The notes beneath the pieces are model-generated. The model saw only the letters and a list, made by a program, of their open reading frames with translations. It did not search any database and was not told the origin of the DNA. From assembly GCA_947095535.1 (NCBI GenBank), contig OX352773.1, positions 92,786,670 through 92,850,669 of the forward strand: a DNA stretch of 64,000 bases. Direction: 5' to 3'. Below are positions 46,001-58,285 of the stretch, one piece after another (within the stretch, counting starts at the first letter, position 1; each line of letters opens with the position of its first letter). Source of the stretch: Poecilobothrus nobilitatus (lineage: Eukaryota > Arthropoda > Insecta > Diptera > Dolichopodidae). A program made the translations under genes and the position numbers.

Positions 46001-46864
46001 TTCATTTATATGTGTATAAAAACGACTATTCTAGGGAGTTTTCTATGGTTATTGTCTTTTTTTTTATATTTTAATAGTTCGCATTTTGATGCGTTTGAAC
46101 TCCGAAAGTTTGTATGTATTTTAAAATTTTGATTTTGATTTAGTATTATAAGAATTTAAGGCTTTTGTAACAGATCCTTTGAAAGTTTATCCTTGTTAAA
46201 AAATTCCATTTTTAAAACCTTGTCCTTCTAAAGTTAAGGGATCTCAAATCTTTCTGATGAAGATTATAAACAACAAACAGTTTTCTTTATATTCAATTTT
46301 TTGGTATAAAACATTTCATTTTGGAATTGTGATTTTCTTTTATAAAGAAGTAAAGCCGCTATTTTGCATCGCGAAACCAAAATATATCGCCTGATACAAA
46401 AATGTCTATTCTCTACTTTCGTTTGTCTTAAAACAAAACATTTTAAATGATATTTTTTTTTTTTTCAATTAATGACTTCTATTTATCAGAAAATAAAGCA
46501 TCAGTGTAGATGAATAAGGAATTTTGAAAATTGTTTGCCAATATATACTGAATTTTACTTTTAGTTATCTTTTTAATAATTGAAAACTAGAAGAGTTGTT
46601 TTCAAACCCCTTCATCCAAAAGATATTCACATTTCTATTAAATTAATATAAGACACTTTCACATTGTTTTGTTTAAAAATAGAATTTTTCTTATAACAAA
46701 AAAAAAATATCCTTTAGTTCAACAGAATAACTGAAAAATGTAATTTTATTTTTATATTTAATATAAAATAGTCATATTTTAAGGATTTATAAATTTACAT
46801 TTTTATTTTTTGAGGATTTTACAAAAATCAAATAAGGAAATCATATAATATGCATTCATATAAA

Positions 46865-46946
46865 ATACATACATACATATATGTATGTATGTATATATAG
46901 TTATAAAAATAGGACACGTATATACATATATATATGTATGTATATC
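46865..46946. repeat. 30-bp perfect palindrome in a TATG/CATA microsatellite
   Basis: 46865-46894 is a perfect palindrome: (ATAC)3-type sequence on the left mirrored by (GTAT)3-type on the right, centred between 46879 and 46880. A second palindromic patch with ATATACATATATATATGTAT lies at 46919-46940. It could form a cruciform or RNA hairpin, but it is probably simple-sequence DNA. Confidence 0.85.
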
Positions 46947-47504
46947 AAAACATATTATATTTAAGTATAGAAAAAAAACGAATATATTTTATTTTGTCTT
47001 AAAATCAATTCTTATGGGAAAAACAAAAAGTATATATATAGCAACTATTTAGCTTACGTTTACTTTTTATGATTTTTTATTTCATTTTTTTTTTTTTTTT
47101 TTTGAGATTTCTTTGGAAAAAAAACAAAAAAAAATATTATTGCTTTTCAATTATCCTTAAATAAAAATACTATAAAAAAATTCAATAAAAATATTTGATA
47201 GTTTTATATGTAACTTTAATTTTTTATTTGTTTCTGATATCCTTTTAAAAATTGTATATGTATTTGTTTTATTTCCTGGTATTTGATTTATGTATTAAAG
47301 ATTATTTTTCTCTCTTATATGGGTTTAAATTTATTTGAATTGAAACTTAGTTGAAAATTTTTGAGTATTTTCTAATGAGTTTACAAAAACTGATGGAAAA
47401 TATTTTTTTTTTTTTGAATTTTATTACGAAATTATTAACGAAGCATTTATTGATTTAAATTTAAAGTTTTAAATTTTTTATTTAAAATATATATATATAT
47501 GTAC

Positions 47505-47985
47505 AGACCACCCATTCGCTGGTCTTCCTTGAAATGTGTGATGGGGCATTTTCAAGACGAACAAAAAACTGTATTGGAGGGGGTCTATTCTTGAGCCTTT
47601 TCAAGATATGAGGGCTTAAATATGTTTTAGCGACTTTTCATAAAAAAAATCTATCTCCGCTATGATGATGAAAAGCCAACAATTTCTTTAAGTATCGTAA
47701 CGCCGAAATGGGTTAAGAAAACTATCCAAAATTTAATCAAACTAGTTTTTAAAGCCATTAAAGCATCCTGAAAAATTGGACACGGTTTGAAAATAGTTTG
47801 TTTTTACAGATCCGAGTGCCAAGACAGTTTAATGGATCCTGATCTTATCAATCCAACCTAGCACCGGAACGGGTTAACGGAATTTTCTAAAAACTTATCC
47901 AACTGGTCCTTTAAAGCCACTAAAGCCAAATCCTATAAAATTAGACCCGATTGTATTTTCTTGTAAAAAATTAATATCTTTTTAT
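47505..47985. repeat. Two-unit tandem repeat, about 160 bp
   Basis: Unit 1 (about 47665-47820) and unit 2 (about 47825-47985) share CGCCGAAATGGGTTAA/CACCGGAACGGGTTAA, CTTATCCAACTGGTCC/TTAATCAAACTAGTTT, TTTAAAGCCAYTAAAGC, CCTGAAAAATTGGAC/CCTATAAAATTAGAC and GTTTGAAAATAG/GATTGTATTTTC. The preceding 47505-47660 is of the same higher-complexity character (GACCACCCATTCGCTGG) and may belong to the same element. Not recognised; no coding frame. Confidence 0.65.
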
Positions 47986-48039
47986 TATTTATTTTAAGGA
48001 TCATATTGCACAGCCTAAAAACCATAAAATAAACTATTT

Positions 48040-48072
48040 GTTTCTTTCTTTCTTGCTTTCCTTCTTGCTTTA
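48040..48072. repeat. Polypyrimidine CTTT/CTTG microsatellite
   Basis: A tract of TTTCTTTCTTTCTTGCTTTC type, about 33 bp of almost pure pyrimidine. Simple sequence. Confidence 0.7.
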
Positions 48073-48656
48073 AATTTAAAAATGTCGATTGTTTAATTCT
48101 TTTCGAAAAATTCAAAGAAGAGAAGTTAAAAAGCAAACACGACCGTGATGTACCTACATTTCCGATTTTTGTTTCGCAAAAATTAAATATTTTACCAAAC
48201 ACGCTTTTGTTAGAACAAAATTTTGATAATTGTTTATTATAGTTAAGTGATACTGAGGTTAAATATTCGAAATTTTCTTTAAATTTAAAAAAGTAACTCA
48301 AATCTATTTAAAAATTATTAAATTTTTCTTTCCTATCTTAAGATTTAAATGACTTTTTTAAAATAACTAAATAAGAAAAATAAAAAATTTTATAATAAAA
48401 AAAAAAGAAATTCAAGTTTCATAATAAGTAAAAATAATCCAAATATTTTTTACTTAATATGCAGGAACTTAAAAGTTTTATTAAACAAAATGTTCAGGAA
48501 GTCTATAATATTGATCGAAAAATTCCAAAATTGGTCATTCTATTATGAATTGAAATAATTTTTTGAAAGTGATAAAACTAAATAAATGCCACATGAATTT
48601 TAATAAGTTCAATTGTTTTAGACTATTATTTTAGACTTGTGTAAACTATTATGAGA

Positions 48657-49071
48657 TTTTTATGGTGTAATGGCAGAACGCCTGCGTTTTTAATTCCAAA
48701 ATATATGGAATAAACGCCCATGGGCCATAATAAAAAGGAATTCATTTCAGGATTTTGTTTTTCAAGATTTTTCTTTATACAAAATATTTTTTTTCAAGAT
48801 TTTGTTTTCAGGATATCAATGGAGACGCTAACAAAACTACTTTGAGATCTTAGATCTTCTGAGGTTTGAATTTTGGGATTTGAATTTTGGTATTTTGTAT
48901 TTGGGATTTCGTGGGCAACCCGGTGAAATGAACTACAAACTAATGAAAGTAACCTTTATGTTATTCAGTAGCCTTCGTTTTTGTAAAGTTTGCCTGCGGG
49001 CGGTAATTCCAAAAATAATTAAATTCTGCGGCTTCTAATTTCACCGGCGTTCTGCCACTGCACCGATTTTA
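48657..49071. repeat. Foldback with tRNA-like (A-box) ends
   Basis: The left end, 48657-48685, reads TATGGTGTAATGGCAGAACGCC. The right end, 49042-49070, reads in reverse complement ATCGGTGCAGTGGCAGAACGCC. The two 29-bp arms match at nearly all positions, and GGTGYARTGGCAGAACGCC resembles a tRNA A-box region. Inside are TAATTCC.. GGAATTA words in inverted arrangement and several ATTTTGGGATTTG-like words. It may be two SINE heads in opposite orientation or one inverted-repeat element. Confidence 0.5.
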
Positions 49072-49079
49072 GTACATTT

Positions 49080-52050
49080 ACGACAAAATTAAAATTATCG
49101 AATTTATCAAATTAATCAAATTAAAAAGAAAACCATGTAAATAAAGTTCCATATAATACTTGTTTTATGGTCAAAGTTTGTTTTTGATCCTAAAAGCTGT
49201 TCTATGTGTGTATATGCATACATAGAATATGTAGTTAGGTATTTATATATAAAGTATAACCAATATTAAAAAAATCCGCAAACTTTAAATAATAATAAAA
49301 TTATTATAACAACAGAAAAAAATTTTGTAACTTTAACCAATTTAATTTCACTCCTGTCACTTATATTTTTTTTGCGTAGGTTCAACAAAAAAAAAAATGC
49401 CAAATCACGGAATTTTGTTTATCATTGTCCTAACATACATGTACATTAAAAAATCGGAACAGAAAATTCTATTATGCTTTTAGATATATTAGAAAATTTG
49501 AATGTCCTAAAAATAAATGTCTCTACCTTTTTGTCGTTTTTTCTCGATTTGTTTTTTTATACAAAATAACAGTATAAATTACAAATAGATAAAATGTATG
49601 CATCCTTGCATCCTTGCAATAAATAACATTTATTTACTTATGAGCCATTTTTTGAATATTTTATGAAATTAGAAAATGGTATCTTCTTATATTAAAAAAA
49701 AAAAAACATTTTCTTTAACATAAATAAATTGAAAATGGTGGAATATACTATCTACTTCATAAAAATCTATTCAGAAATCGTTTAGCATTTGCCGTTTGCA
49801 TGTTCTTTTTTTTGTTTTTTTACTCTTCACTTTTTTTTTTCTAAATTTTATTAATACATTACAATGCTATTTATTTATACTTTCCTAGCATTGTAATCCT
49901 ATTTATTTTGTTTATCGCCTCCTGTATGTCTTATTGCAAAATTTGCTAGTAATATTTTTCAAATATAAATTCAGTTATTTTATTATATAAATGATAGCAT
50001 TATTTTTACATTTTTACTGTGCATATATAATGTTTTATGAATATGACATTTATGTATTATTATACATATAAATATATGTTACAATACATAAATATACATA
50101 TATACATAAGGCTAGGATGTAATGCATCGTGCGGAGAAAAAAAAAGTGAAAAATATAATTCAATATTAAAAATTATTTTTATTTTTAAAATTTTTTTTTC
50201 TTTCTTTTATTACATAACTTGTTAACCTCGACAGTTCCTATGTTTAAAACGAAAAACGAAAAATAAAAGAAAAACATTATTTACCGCAAAATATCATAAC
50301 CATTTTCATTGAAGATAATGTTATAACTTTCACAACCTTAACCCCATCCCCTATATATATATAATTTGTACTTAAAAAATTCGTTGACACGCTCTGTTCT
50401 AGGATACACAATTTTCTACAAAATTCATCTGTATTGCAAATGAATCGAATCCTTTCCTGGAATTCAGAAAAAACGTTAATGAACTCAATATAAAAAATTA
50501 AGCATTTTATTGCATACCTTTAGGTAAATGTTGACTATTATATAATAATCATACTCATACTCATCAAAAATGCAACAAATTCCGCCATAAAATTTGAACC
50601 AAGTAACAAAATAGTGCTATATCACTTTATTTTTATTCTCATAAAATTTAAAATAAAAATTAAACATCTTGACTTTAGATTTCTAAAGTGGCACAAAAAT
50701 GGCAAAAAAAAAAGGACAATGAACAATATATGTAAAAAAAGGAAATGTAATATTTTAATCTATATTTAAAGTATCACACCTTTTACATTATTATTGTGAG
50801 TTTAATATACGTATGCACTAAATTATGTAAATTTAAAAAGGACGTTTTATATAATATTGTAGATACATACATATGTAATATTATATATGTAATTTTTTTT
50901 TTTTTTTTTAAAGATTAAGGTTTGAGCTGACTTTGCATTACATTGAATCACAATTTGTCTCTTTTCATTTCTTTCCTATTTTTTTATTTATTTATTTTTT
51001 TTTTGTAATTTTGTTGCAACAGCTTGAAATAATGGAATTTTTATGGACTGCACTTCCTAATGCCATAAATGTCTAAAATTGCATTTCACTTAATGTTTGT
51101 ACTTTTTTATACTTTTATTTTTATTATCTTCGATTTTTTTTTTTTTTCTAACTATATAGAAATTGGAGAATGTTTACCTCAATATTGGGTATTCCTATAT
51201 TAAGTCCATATAATAAAATTCTGTATGCAATTTTTTCTATTATTTAGTATTAAAATAAATTTATAAAATAGACACAGAAGTATGTAAGGATATGCATATA
51301 AGAATATATAAAAATTTAAGGGGAAAGGATATCCAAATAAGGGACGATGATAAAAGATTATAATGTAGAGAACATAAAAAAAAAAAGAAAAAATAGGATA
51401 TAGAAAATGTGAGGAGGAAACGTGTTTTTTTTTATTATGGTGCACATAATTGCTATTCTTTATCACATTGTTTAAACCTTTATAACATATAAAGGTTATA
51501 ATCGACAAATGAGTTTTATTTTAATTTATTACTATACTTTTTATTTTATTTTGGTTTTATTTTTTTTTTGTTTTCATGAAGTTTTTTAAGAAGTTTTTTA
51601 CGTTTAATGTACAATTTAATTTTAATTTTGTATTTTTTTTCAAAAACTTTTTTTTACTTTTTTTCTAAAACTCTTTTTCTAGAAGGTATTTTAAGAAATT
51701 TGACTAAGGTTCTACAGAGTTCTACAGAGGTTCTAATGTGTTAGGCAAGTTTAGTATATTTTGTTTATTTTCAAACTAGTTCGGCCAAAATGAGTGGTGT
51801 AAAACTTGTAAAATTTATTAAAAAATTGTCTAATAAAAATTTTATACTAAGGTTTTGTCTCTTCGTTTCCATATGTCAAACTTGTATAAATACAATTATA
51901 ACCACATAATTTCATTTAAAAACAAAATATGTAGGTAATATAATAGATGTAAAGGTATCAACCTGAACCCTTTAATGTATTTGTAGGCTAAGTCGCTGTT
52001 ATTGTAAATGTTTATGAAGAAATAAATAAAATTTAAAAAAATTTTACGTT
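49080..52050. other. A/T-rich non-genic stretch
   Basis: No gene or recognised element. Homopolymers and short TA/ATAC tracts (for example 50060-50110) are common. The frame at 51200-51508 is Phe/Ile/Tyr-rich without motif. Confidence 0.55.
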
Positions 52051-52068
52051 TTAGAATATCGTTCAGTA

Positions 52069-52249
52069 AGCGGCCTCGGTGGTAAGAGTGTATAAAATAC
52101 GCTGAAAACACCGAGGGACTGTGGGTTCTAATCCTACACATGTCGTAAGAGTTATTCCCCCTTACGACTTTTACAGCCACGCCTGTAAAGGAAAGGCTGT
52201 GTAATTTTCTGTCCACATTTATGTGGCAGAGAAATGCATTAAAAAAAAC
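52069..52249 (+). mobile_element. Complete tRNA-derived SINE with 13-bp target duplication
   Basis: Begins AAGCGGCCTCGGTGGTAAGA, with a B box GTGGGTTCTAATCCTACAC (one base from consensus), then ATGTCGTAAGAGTTATTCCC, CAGCCACGCCTGTAAAGG, CCACATTTATGTGG and AATGCATTAAAAAAAA. The 13-bp sequence ATATCGTTCAGTA flanks it exactly at 52056-52068 and 52250-52262. Compared with the copy at 8889-9081 it lacks the CTAGTA segment of the D-arm region after CGGTGGT. The minus-strand frame at 51896-52216 merely reads through it. Confidence 0.88.
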
Positions 52250-52264
52250 ATATCGTTCAGTACT

Positions 52265-54365
52265 TAAGCAGTCTAATCAGCGGGCTATATTTACAATTAC
52301 GGTTAATGGAACTAAATTTTAATGTTGCTGTGTAAAATAAACGTGACTTAGTTATAGGTTGTTACCGAACTTCTTTAGAGAAATGAATTTAAATAAAAAA
52401 ATATTTATTTAACAAAAATAATGAAAAAAAAAGAAATAAATTAAAAAAGGACTTTAAATAAAATTAATAGATCAATATACAAAAACTCCGAATAGCAATA
52501 AATACTTACTCTTATAATGTCAAACCTTAGTTTGTAGAGGACTTTCGATGAAAAAAAACGGGTTCATATTTTTGACTAGATACTCATTAAAAAACAGTTC
52601 TTATATCATTATTTATAATTTATTTTCAAACTATCTTATCTTTATTTTTATAAAATTTACCAAAATTTCATTTTATGCTTCTTCCTAGATTCATTTTTCC
52701 AGATAAAACTTTCAGATTTTTACTATAAGTTCATAATTTTCATTTATACAAAATGCAAAATAATGTTTTACTTTCAATGTAATGCTTAAGTTTTTTTTTT
52801 TAAATTGGACTTTCTATTAGAATTTTTATTAGTAGAAATAAATTCCGGTGAGGAGCAAAATAAACAATAAAAAAAACGAAAAATGTGTTGTGAAGTAGTT
52901 AGTTATTATGCACAGTCCTTCACTCTATTCATTTCCGTTTCCATAATTTTAACATTGTTAGTTAAACTATAGTTAACATAAAATAAAAACCGAAAACCAA
53001 AAAAGTGTAAAAGAAGGAGTAGAAAAAAACAATTGTAAATAAAATGGCAAACACTTTGCAGGATAACACAACCAGAGAGTTTTATGTAAATTATAACTGT
53101 TTCCTCTTCTTTTTGTTTTTATTAGTTATTACCACCATTCATCCAGGAAGGAAAAGAAACAAAAAAAAAAAAATAATGTAATAGAAAATTTTAGAGAAAA
53201 TGAAAAAAATAAATTTTATAATTTTATTAAATTCATTTTTATTTCATAATTTTTATTTTTTTTTTATATTTTATTTGAAGATTGGACATGGTGTAATTTA
53301 TGTGAGTGCAAAAGATGATTATAATGTCTTTTCATATAAAAAGGCGGTAAAGATCTTTATTTTGTTTTACAATTTTTTTTTTTTTTTTTTATTAACATTT
53401 TTATTTTTTGATTTGCTTGCATTTTGTGAAAATGAAAAAAAAAAAAATTAATATTTTGAGGTAGGTGGGAAAATGGAGAATATTTTTTTCAATTTTACTG
53501 TTGTGTGATAAGGAAATTAATAAATTTTACACTTGTGTTATTTGCAAATTTTTTATTTCCTGGTTTATTTCCTTAAAATTTATTTTTCCTAAAATTTTAA
53601 ATTTAAAACGATTTTTTTTCTTTTGTTTTCGTTTTTTTTATTATGTGATCATTTTTCACAGTTATATTAACAATTTTCATTGAGGTCATTATCGTTTCTA
53701 GGTTGCTTAACTTAATGTCATAATAAAATAAAATTATTGTAATAAAAATATTATTTTTAAAGCGATTATATTATTTTGTTTTGTTTTGTTTTTTTTTTTC
53801 CTTTCTATAATATTCTTAAGGATTCGTACTATAAATAATTTGCTATTTAAGTTTTTTTAGTACCCATTTTTTTAAATGGAAATTTTTCATATACAATGTT
53901 GAAAAAAAGTGTATTGTTATCATTAGCTAAATGCAATATCGTTCCGATTCACTGTGTGCATTAGTTTTATTAGTTATGAATTTTGCCAAAGAAATATGGC
54001 GTATAATTAAAGCCTTCAAATCAAAAATATTCTTCCTTCAGAGTAAAATTTGGTGTATAACAGAAAATTAACGATAGAAAATTTGGAAAATTTTTATTAA
54101 CCTCTTCACAAGTAAAAAAAATTAAAATGAAAACAAAAATGTTCTTTTTAGAACACATCAAAACAGTGATAAAATACAAAAATAATGACCATGCTAATTT
54201 TAATAAAATTGTTTAGAAATCATTTTCAAATACATGTCCTTTAATGGAATTGGTAATAACATTTCAATTAACAAGTTAAAAAAAAATGATTTCACTTCTA
54301 CTTTGCAGTTTGCTTTAGATTTTATTAAAAATAATGTAATAGTATATATATTAATAATTGAATAA
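52265..54365. other. A/T-rich non-genic stretch
   Basis: No gene recognised. 53165-53760 is extremely T-rich and gives long Phe-rich frames (53200-53451, 53465-53683) that I regard as chance. Confidence 0.55.
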
Positions 54366-54369
54366 CAAT

Positions 54370-55110
54370 ATAATATTATGGGGATTCAAAATCCTATTTC
54401 TCATAAACCCAATCACAAAATCTCAATCATGAATCTCATTGTTCACAAAATCCCAAATAACATAATTCCAAATTACGAAATCTTCATGTTGCGAATTAAA
54501 GTAATTTTTGGGAGGACCTAAAAAAAAATTTTGAATGAAAAACATCTAAACATCCGAATATAAATAATAAATTCTGAAAAAAGTGAATATATAACCCTGA
54601 TTTTGCAACTAACTCTTAAATGCTTCCAAATTATTTGTTTTAAATATACATATTGCAACTCAACATCGAAGAATTGGAAATAGTGTGAGACTGTGAGCTA
54701 CCGCCCTCCAAACTCCCACTAAGCAAATTATTAAAACCTTGGTTTTTTAACGAACTCTAAGGCCTTTGCGAGTTATTTTTTTATATACATATTTTAACAT
54801 ATGAATTTGCAATAGTTCGCTCCAAACCCCCGCTAAGCAAATTATAAGAACTATGATTTTGTAACCAATAAAATCCATTCAAATTTTTTCCCACAAACAT
54901 AACATCAATAAAAGCACGTTGACATTTTCTGATTAATTAGATTGTTTACAATTAAAATTTTCAATTTTGGGATTTTTTTTTGAATTTTTGTTATTTTAGG
55001 TTGAAATTTGGTATCTGATCCGAAATTATGATTTAAGATTTTTTAAACTTTTGGGATTTTGTAAGTTTGAGATTTTGCGAAATCGGATTTTGAGACCCAC
55101 TCATATTATG
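54370..55110. repeat. Foldback element with AAAATCCCAAA-type arms
   Basis: The left arm, 54378-54490, is made of words such as TTCAAAATCCTATTTCTC, CACAAAATCTCAATC and CACAAAATCCCAAATAAC. The right arm, 54955-55107, is the complement: TTTTGGGATTTTGTAAGTTT, GAGATTTTGCGAAATCGGAT, TTTTGAGACCCACTC. In reverse complement the right end reads GTGGGTCTCAAAATCCGATT, parallel to ATGGGGATTCAAAATCCTAT at the left end. The interior holds two copies of another dispersed repeat (54690-54890). No coding content. Confidence 0.6.
54690..54892 (+). repeat. Two direct copies of the AACTCCCGCTAAGCAAATTA repeat
   Basis: Copy 1 has CCGCCCTCCAAACTCCCACT, AAGCAAATTATTAAAACCTT, GGTTTTTTAACGAA. Copy 2, about 118 bp on, has TTCGCTCCAAACCCCCGCTA, AGCAAATTATAAGAACTATG, ATTTTGTAACCAA. 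Similar sequence lies at 63575-63650 (CGCCCCCAAACTCCCAACAA..TGATTTTGTAACCAAAG) and, inverted, at 1130-1212 and 45930-46000. Family unknown. Confidence 0.6.
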
Positions 55111-55114
55111 GGTA

Positions 55115-57640
55115 TAGCATTTTTTTTTTTAATGTGTCAAAGAATATCAAATGCAAAATTTTCAATTTAAATGCCGTAAACTTCATTTCTCATTTTATTA
55201 AATTACGTACATGTACATAAACTATATTTTACTTAAAGTTAAAACGCATACTATGAAAACTTTTTAAATTATCTTGGAAATTAAATTTTGTTATCTGATG
55301 GGGAAAAAAATACATTACAACAATACACAAAACAACAGAAAAAAAGAAAAAATTCATAAATTTTCAATTCTTATGCAAATAAAATATAAAAAAAAATAAT
55401 TTTTTTCATTTCTCCAGAATTAATTTTTCCTTTTTTTTTTGTATAAAGAAATATTTTTTTATTCATTTCAATTTTTTTTTGCATAACCTTTAGGCGACAT
55501 GGCATAATTTAATACATAAAAAAAAACAAAAAGAGAAGAGCATCAAATAATCGAAAAGCAGAAAATTTCTCTTGTTCCAAAAAAAGGAAAACGAAAATAA
55601 ATTGAAAATATGTATTAATGTTATATTGAGAAGAAAGAAAAATTTCGAAAATATTTTCCATAACAATAACTGTTTTTACCATGAGAATTGTAAACATTTA
55701 TGCATGTTTTCATTAAGTTTTTTTTTTTTTTTGCTTTCAGAAAAAAAATTATTTATATTTTTTGAGCTTCAAAATATTATTTATATTTTTATTACTTTAA
55801 ATTATGGTACGGGGATAATCATAAATGATGAAATTTTAAAGTACATAAAATTTATCATTCTTTTCTCTTTTTCTTATTTTATTTTTTTGTGCGAACAGTG
55901 AATATGTATATACTAAAAAAAAAAATCCACAAAGATAAAAGAAATAAAACCATGCCACTATTGTTACGCTTTTGTCTTACAATAAAAAAAAAAGAAAAAA
56001 CCAAAATTGGGTCTTTATACATTCAAGAGAACATAAATTCCATGAAAATCTTATATTCCTTTCAATTTTAAGAAAGTCTTAAAATTTTTCTAGAAAAAAC
56101 AAGACGTATGTAGGTTTATGTACGTATTATATAGCTGAATAATTTTGTTTATATATTTATAAGATTGTGAAGATGCCATAAAAATTTTTCATTTGTTACC
56201 TTTATATCGGTGTAGCATTTTTGCTGAAATCAAGCATTAAGAAATGGATGAAATATATATAAAGGTAGTCTAGGACTGTTTCAGGGTTTGAAACAACGTT
56301 TTTGTTTTTTTTTTATAAAACCATAAAAAAAAAGTTAAATAAAACGATAAAGAAGAGGAAAATTTCTTAAAATGATTCCTTGTTTAATTGCTTTATTTGT
56401 AAGAAAAACGCAATAATGCATTTGGATAGTGACAGTCTGCTTTTATATATACACTTAACCTACTATACACATATAATAAAATATTTAAGTTTTTAATTTC
56501 GGGAGAATTTGATGTTGTCGTTCTATATTTGCAAAATTTTTCCTTGTATTTGTATGATACGAAGCTTTAATTGAATAAAAAGCCGTTAGCCGTGTGCGTT
56601 ATACATTTTCGTTTGAATGTATTGATTCGTGTGTTTGACGATTTCTGATTCGACTTTTTTTATTAATGATTTATTAATTATAACCACTAATTAAATTAAC
56701 AGTTTTTTAGGAGACTACACTCTCATTGCTTATAATAAAGATACCGTCAAAAATAATTCTAATCCCATTTCTTTATATTAATATTTAGCAAAAAACTACA
56801 AGTGGAGAAAAGACAACAGATTTCTTGGTTTTAATTACAAAAACACAGTAATTTATCGTGCAAAATTAAGACTACGATCTCTACTGTAACATTTCAAGGA
56901 GAGGCTTTGGAACATACTGCAGTAACATACCATACTATATAATATATTTTATAGGCATGGAGCGAAATTTAAAGGTAATATAGAGCAATCATGTTTTTGG
57001 TGTAGGAAAAGATGCAATAATTTGTTTAAATTTCCTGTATGAATGAAAATGTTTTTTAGTCTTATCACATTTTAATACATTTCAAAAGTATATAAGACAA
57101 AGGATGGAGCATGATGCACATATTTGGAAGGAACCCGTAGAATCACGATGTTTAACTCTTGAAATTGGATGATACAAACAGACTCAGACTAACTAACAAT
57201 TCTTTTATGTTAGTTAACAAATTAACAAATTTAAGAACCTTCCAAAATGTATCCTTTATTTTTATATAATATATTTTAAAAAGTAAATATTAAATTTAAA
57301 CAAAAACCTAAAATAGCAATTTTATTCATATACATTTAATTATTTTTTATTAGAAAACCACAAATAATAAATTGTTTGGTGGTGCGGGAAAACAAACCAA
57401 AAATAGATGTTCATTTTTTTTTTTTTTGCCAGACAGAAAAAGCAATACAAAATAAATAAATTAAAACAAATATTTATATATATATATATATTGTTATATA
57501 TTGACTTTAAATATTAAAAGGAATTTTTTAATCTAGGATAAAAATAAATGTACATATACAGTCATGAGCAAATAAACAAAATTGTAATGTTTAAACTCTT
57601 TTTTTTTGTATATAAATTCCCTAATTATTAAATTATAAAA
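55115..57640. other. A/T-rich non-genic stretch
   Basis: No gene recognised. (TA)n lies at 57475-57491. The frame at 55572-55901 is Phe/Lys-rich, without motif, and read through homopolymers. A TATATATAAAGG word near 56254 could pass for a TATA box but nothing downstream supports a gene. Confidence 0.5.
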
Positions 57641-57654
57641 AATCTTTTTTTTTA

Positions 57655-57890
57655 CTCGATTAACACCACTCGCGACATTTTAAATCAATATTTCCTTTCC
57701 TTTTCCTAATTTTTTCCTCTTCCTATTCCTGACGCATTATATATTACCATAAGAGCCAAGTGATTTTTACCATACCTTAATCATTATGGCATTATATATT
57801 ACCAGAATGATTAAGCGCAGAATTCGTTTTAGTTTTTAAAATCCCCTACTACTAAGGGGGCTTAGATTTTCTCCGTATATTTTAAATATG
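57655..57890 (+). repeat. Hairpin-bearing segment, possibly a LINE 3' end
   Basis: GCATTATATATTACCA occurs twice, at 57738 and about 57788. Between and after them CTTAATCATTATGG pairs with CCAGAATGATTAAG (13 of 14) around a 12-nt loop. Before it lies CCTTTCCTTTTCCTAA..CCTCTTCCTATTCC and after it AAATCCCCTACTACTAAGGG. This order (C/T-rich coding end, hairpin, C/G run) resembles the 3' region of the LINE family at 22765-22960 on the other strand. The assignment is weak. Confidence 0.3.
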
Positions 57891-57894
57891 TATA

Positions 57895-58254
57895 CATATT
57901 TACAAACAAAATATACATACATAAATCTAACATTTAATTTGATCGTTATATTTTTATAAAAGTTTTGAGCCTATTAAAATGTTTTATTGGAATCTTAGTT
58001 CTCATTTACATTTATATTATTTGTATTCTGCTACTGATGAGAAAAATTAACCTACCTTCAATCTTAATAAAACTGACTAGTTCCAACCAAGAAAAGAAGC
58101 ATCTCCTTGCTCAACATTGATTAATGTTTATATACACATTTAAGATCTTCAGTGAAAGATTATTATCCTGATATTCACCCTTTTAATCTAATTTTGATTA
58201 TTTGATTCATTTTTGCTTAATACTGTATTATATAATATATTTTCGTAGATATAA

Positions 58255-58285
<31 letters not shown>

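Larger units (their letters stand above)
43335..47500. other. A/T-rich non-genic stretch
   Basis: No gene recognised. It includes foldback-type units at 45370-45720, a dispersed repeat near 45930-46000 and a palindromic microsatellite at 46865-46945 (all listed). Long T or A runs occur at 44663, 46447 and 47083-47104. Confidence 0.5.

Noticed and set aside
53200..53683. Two Phe-rich frames that could be taken for membrane proteins
   Set aside because: Their composition is dictated by T-runs (poly-Phe/Leu/Ile). No charged boundary pattern, motif or conserved context supports a gene.
56245..56300. TATA-box-like ATATATAAAGG as a promoter
   Set aside because: Such words are expected often in this composition. 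No initiator, downstream element or gene follows.
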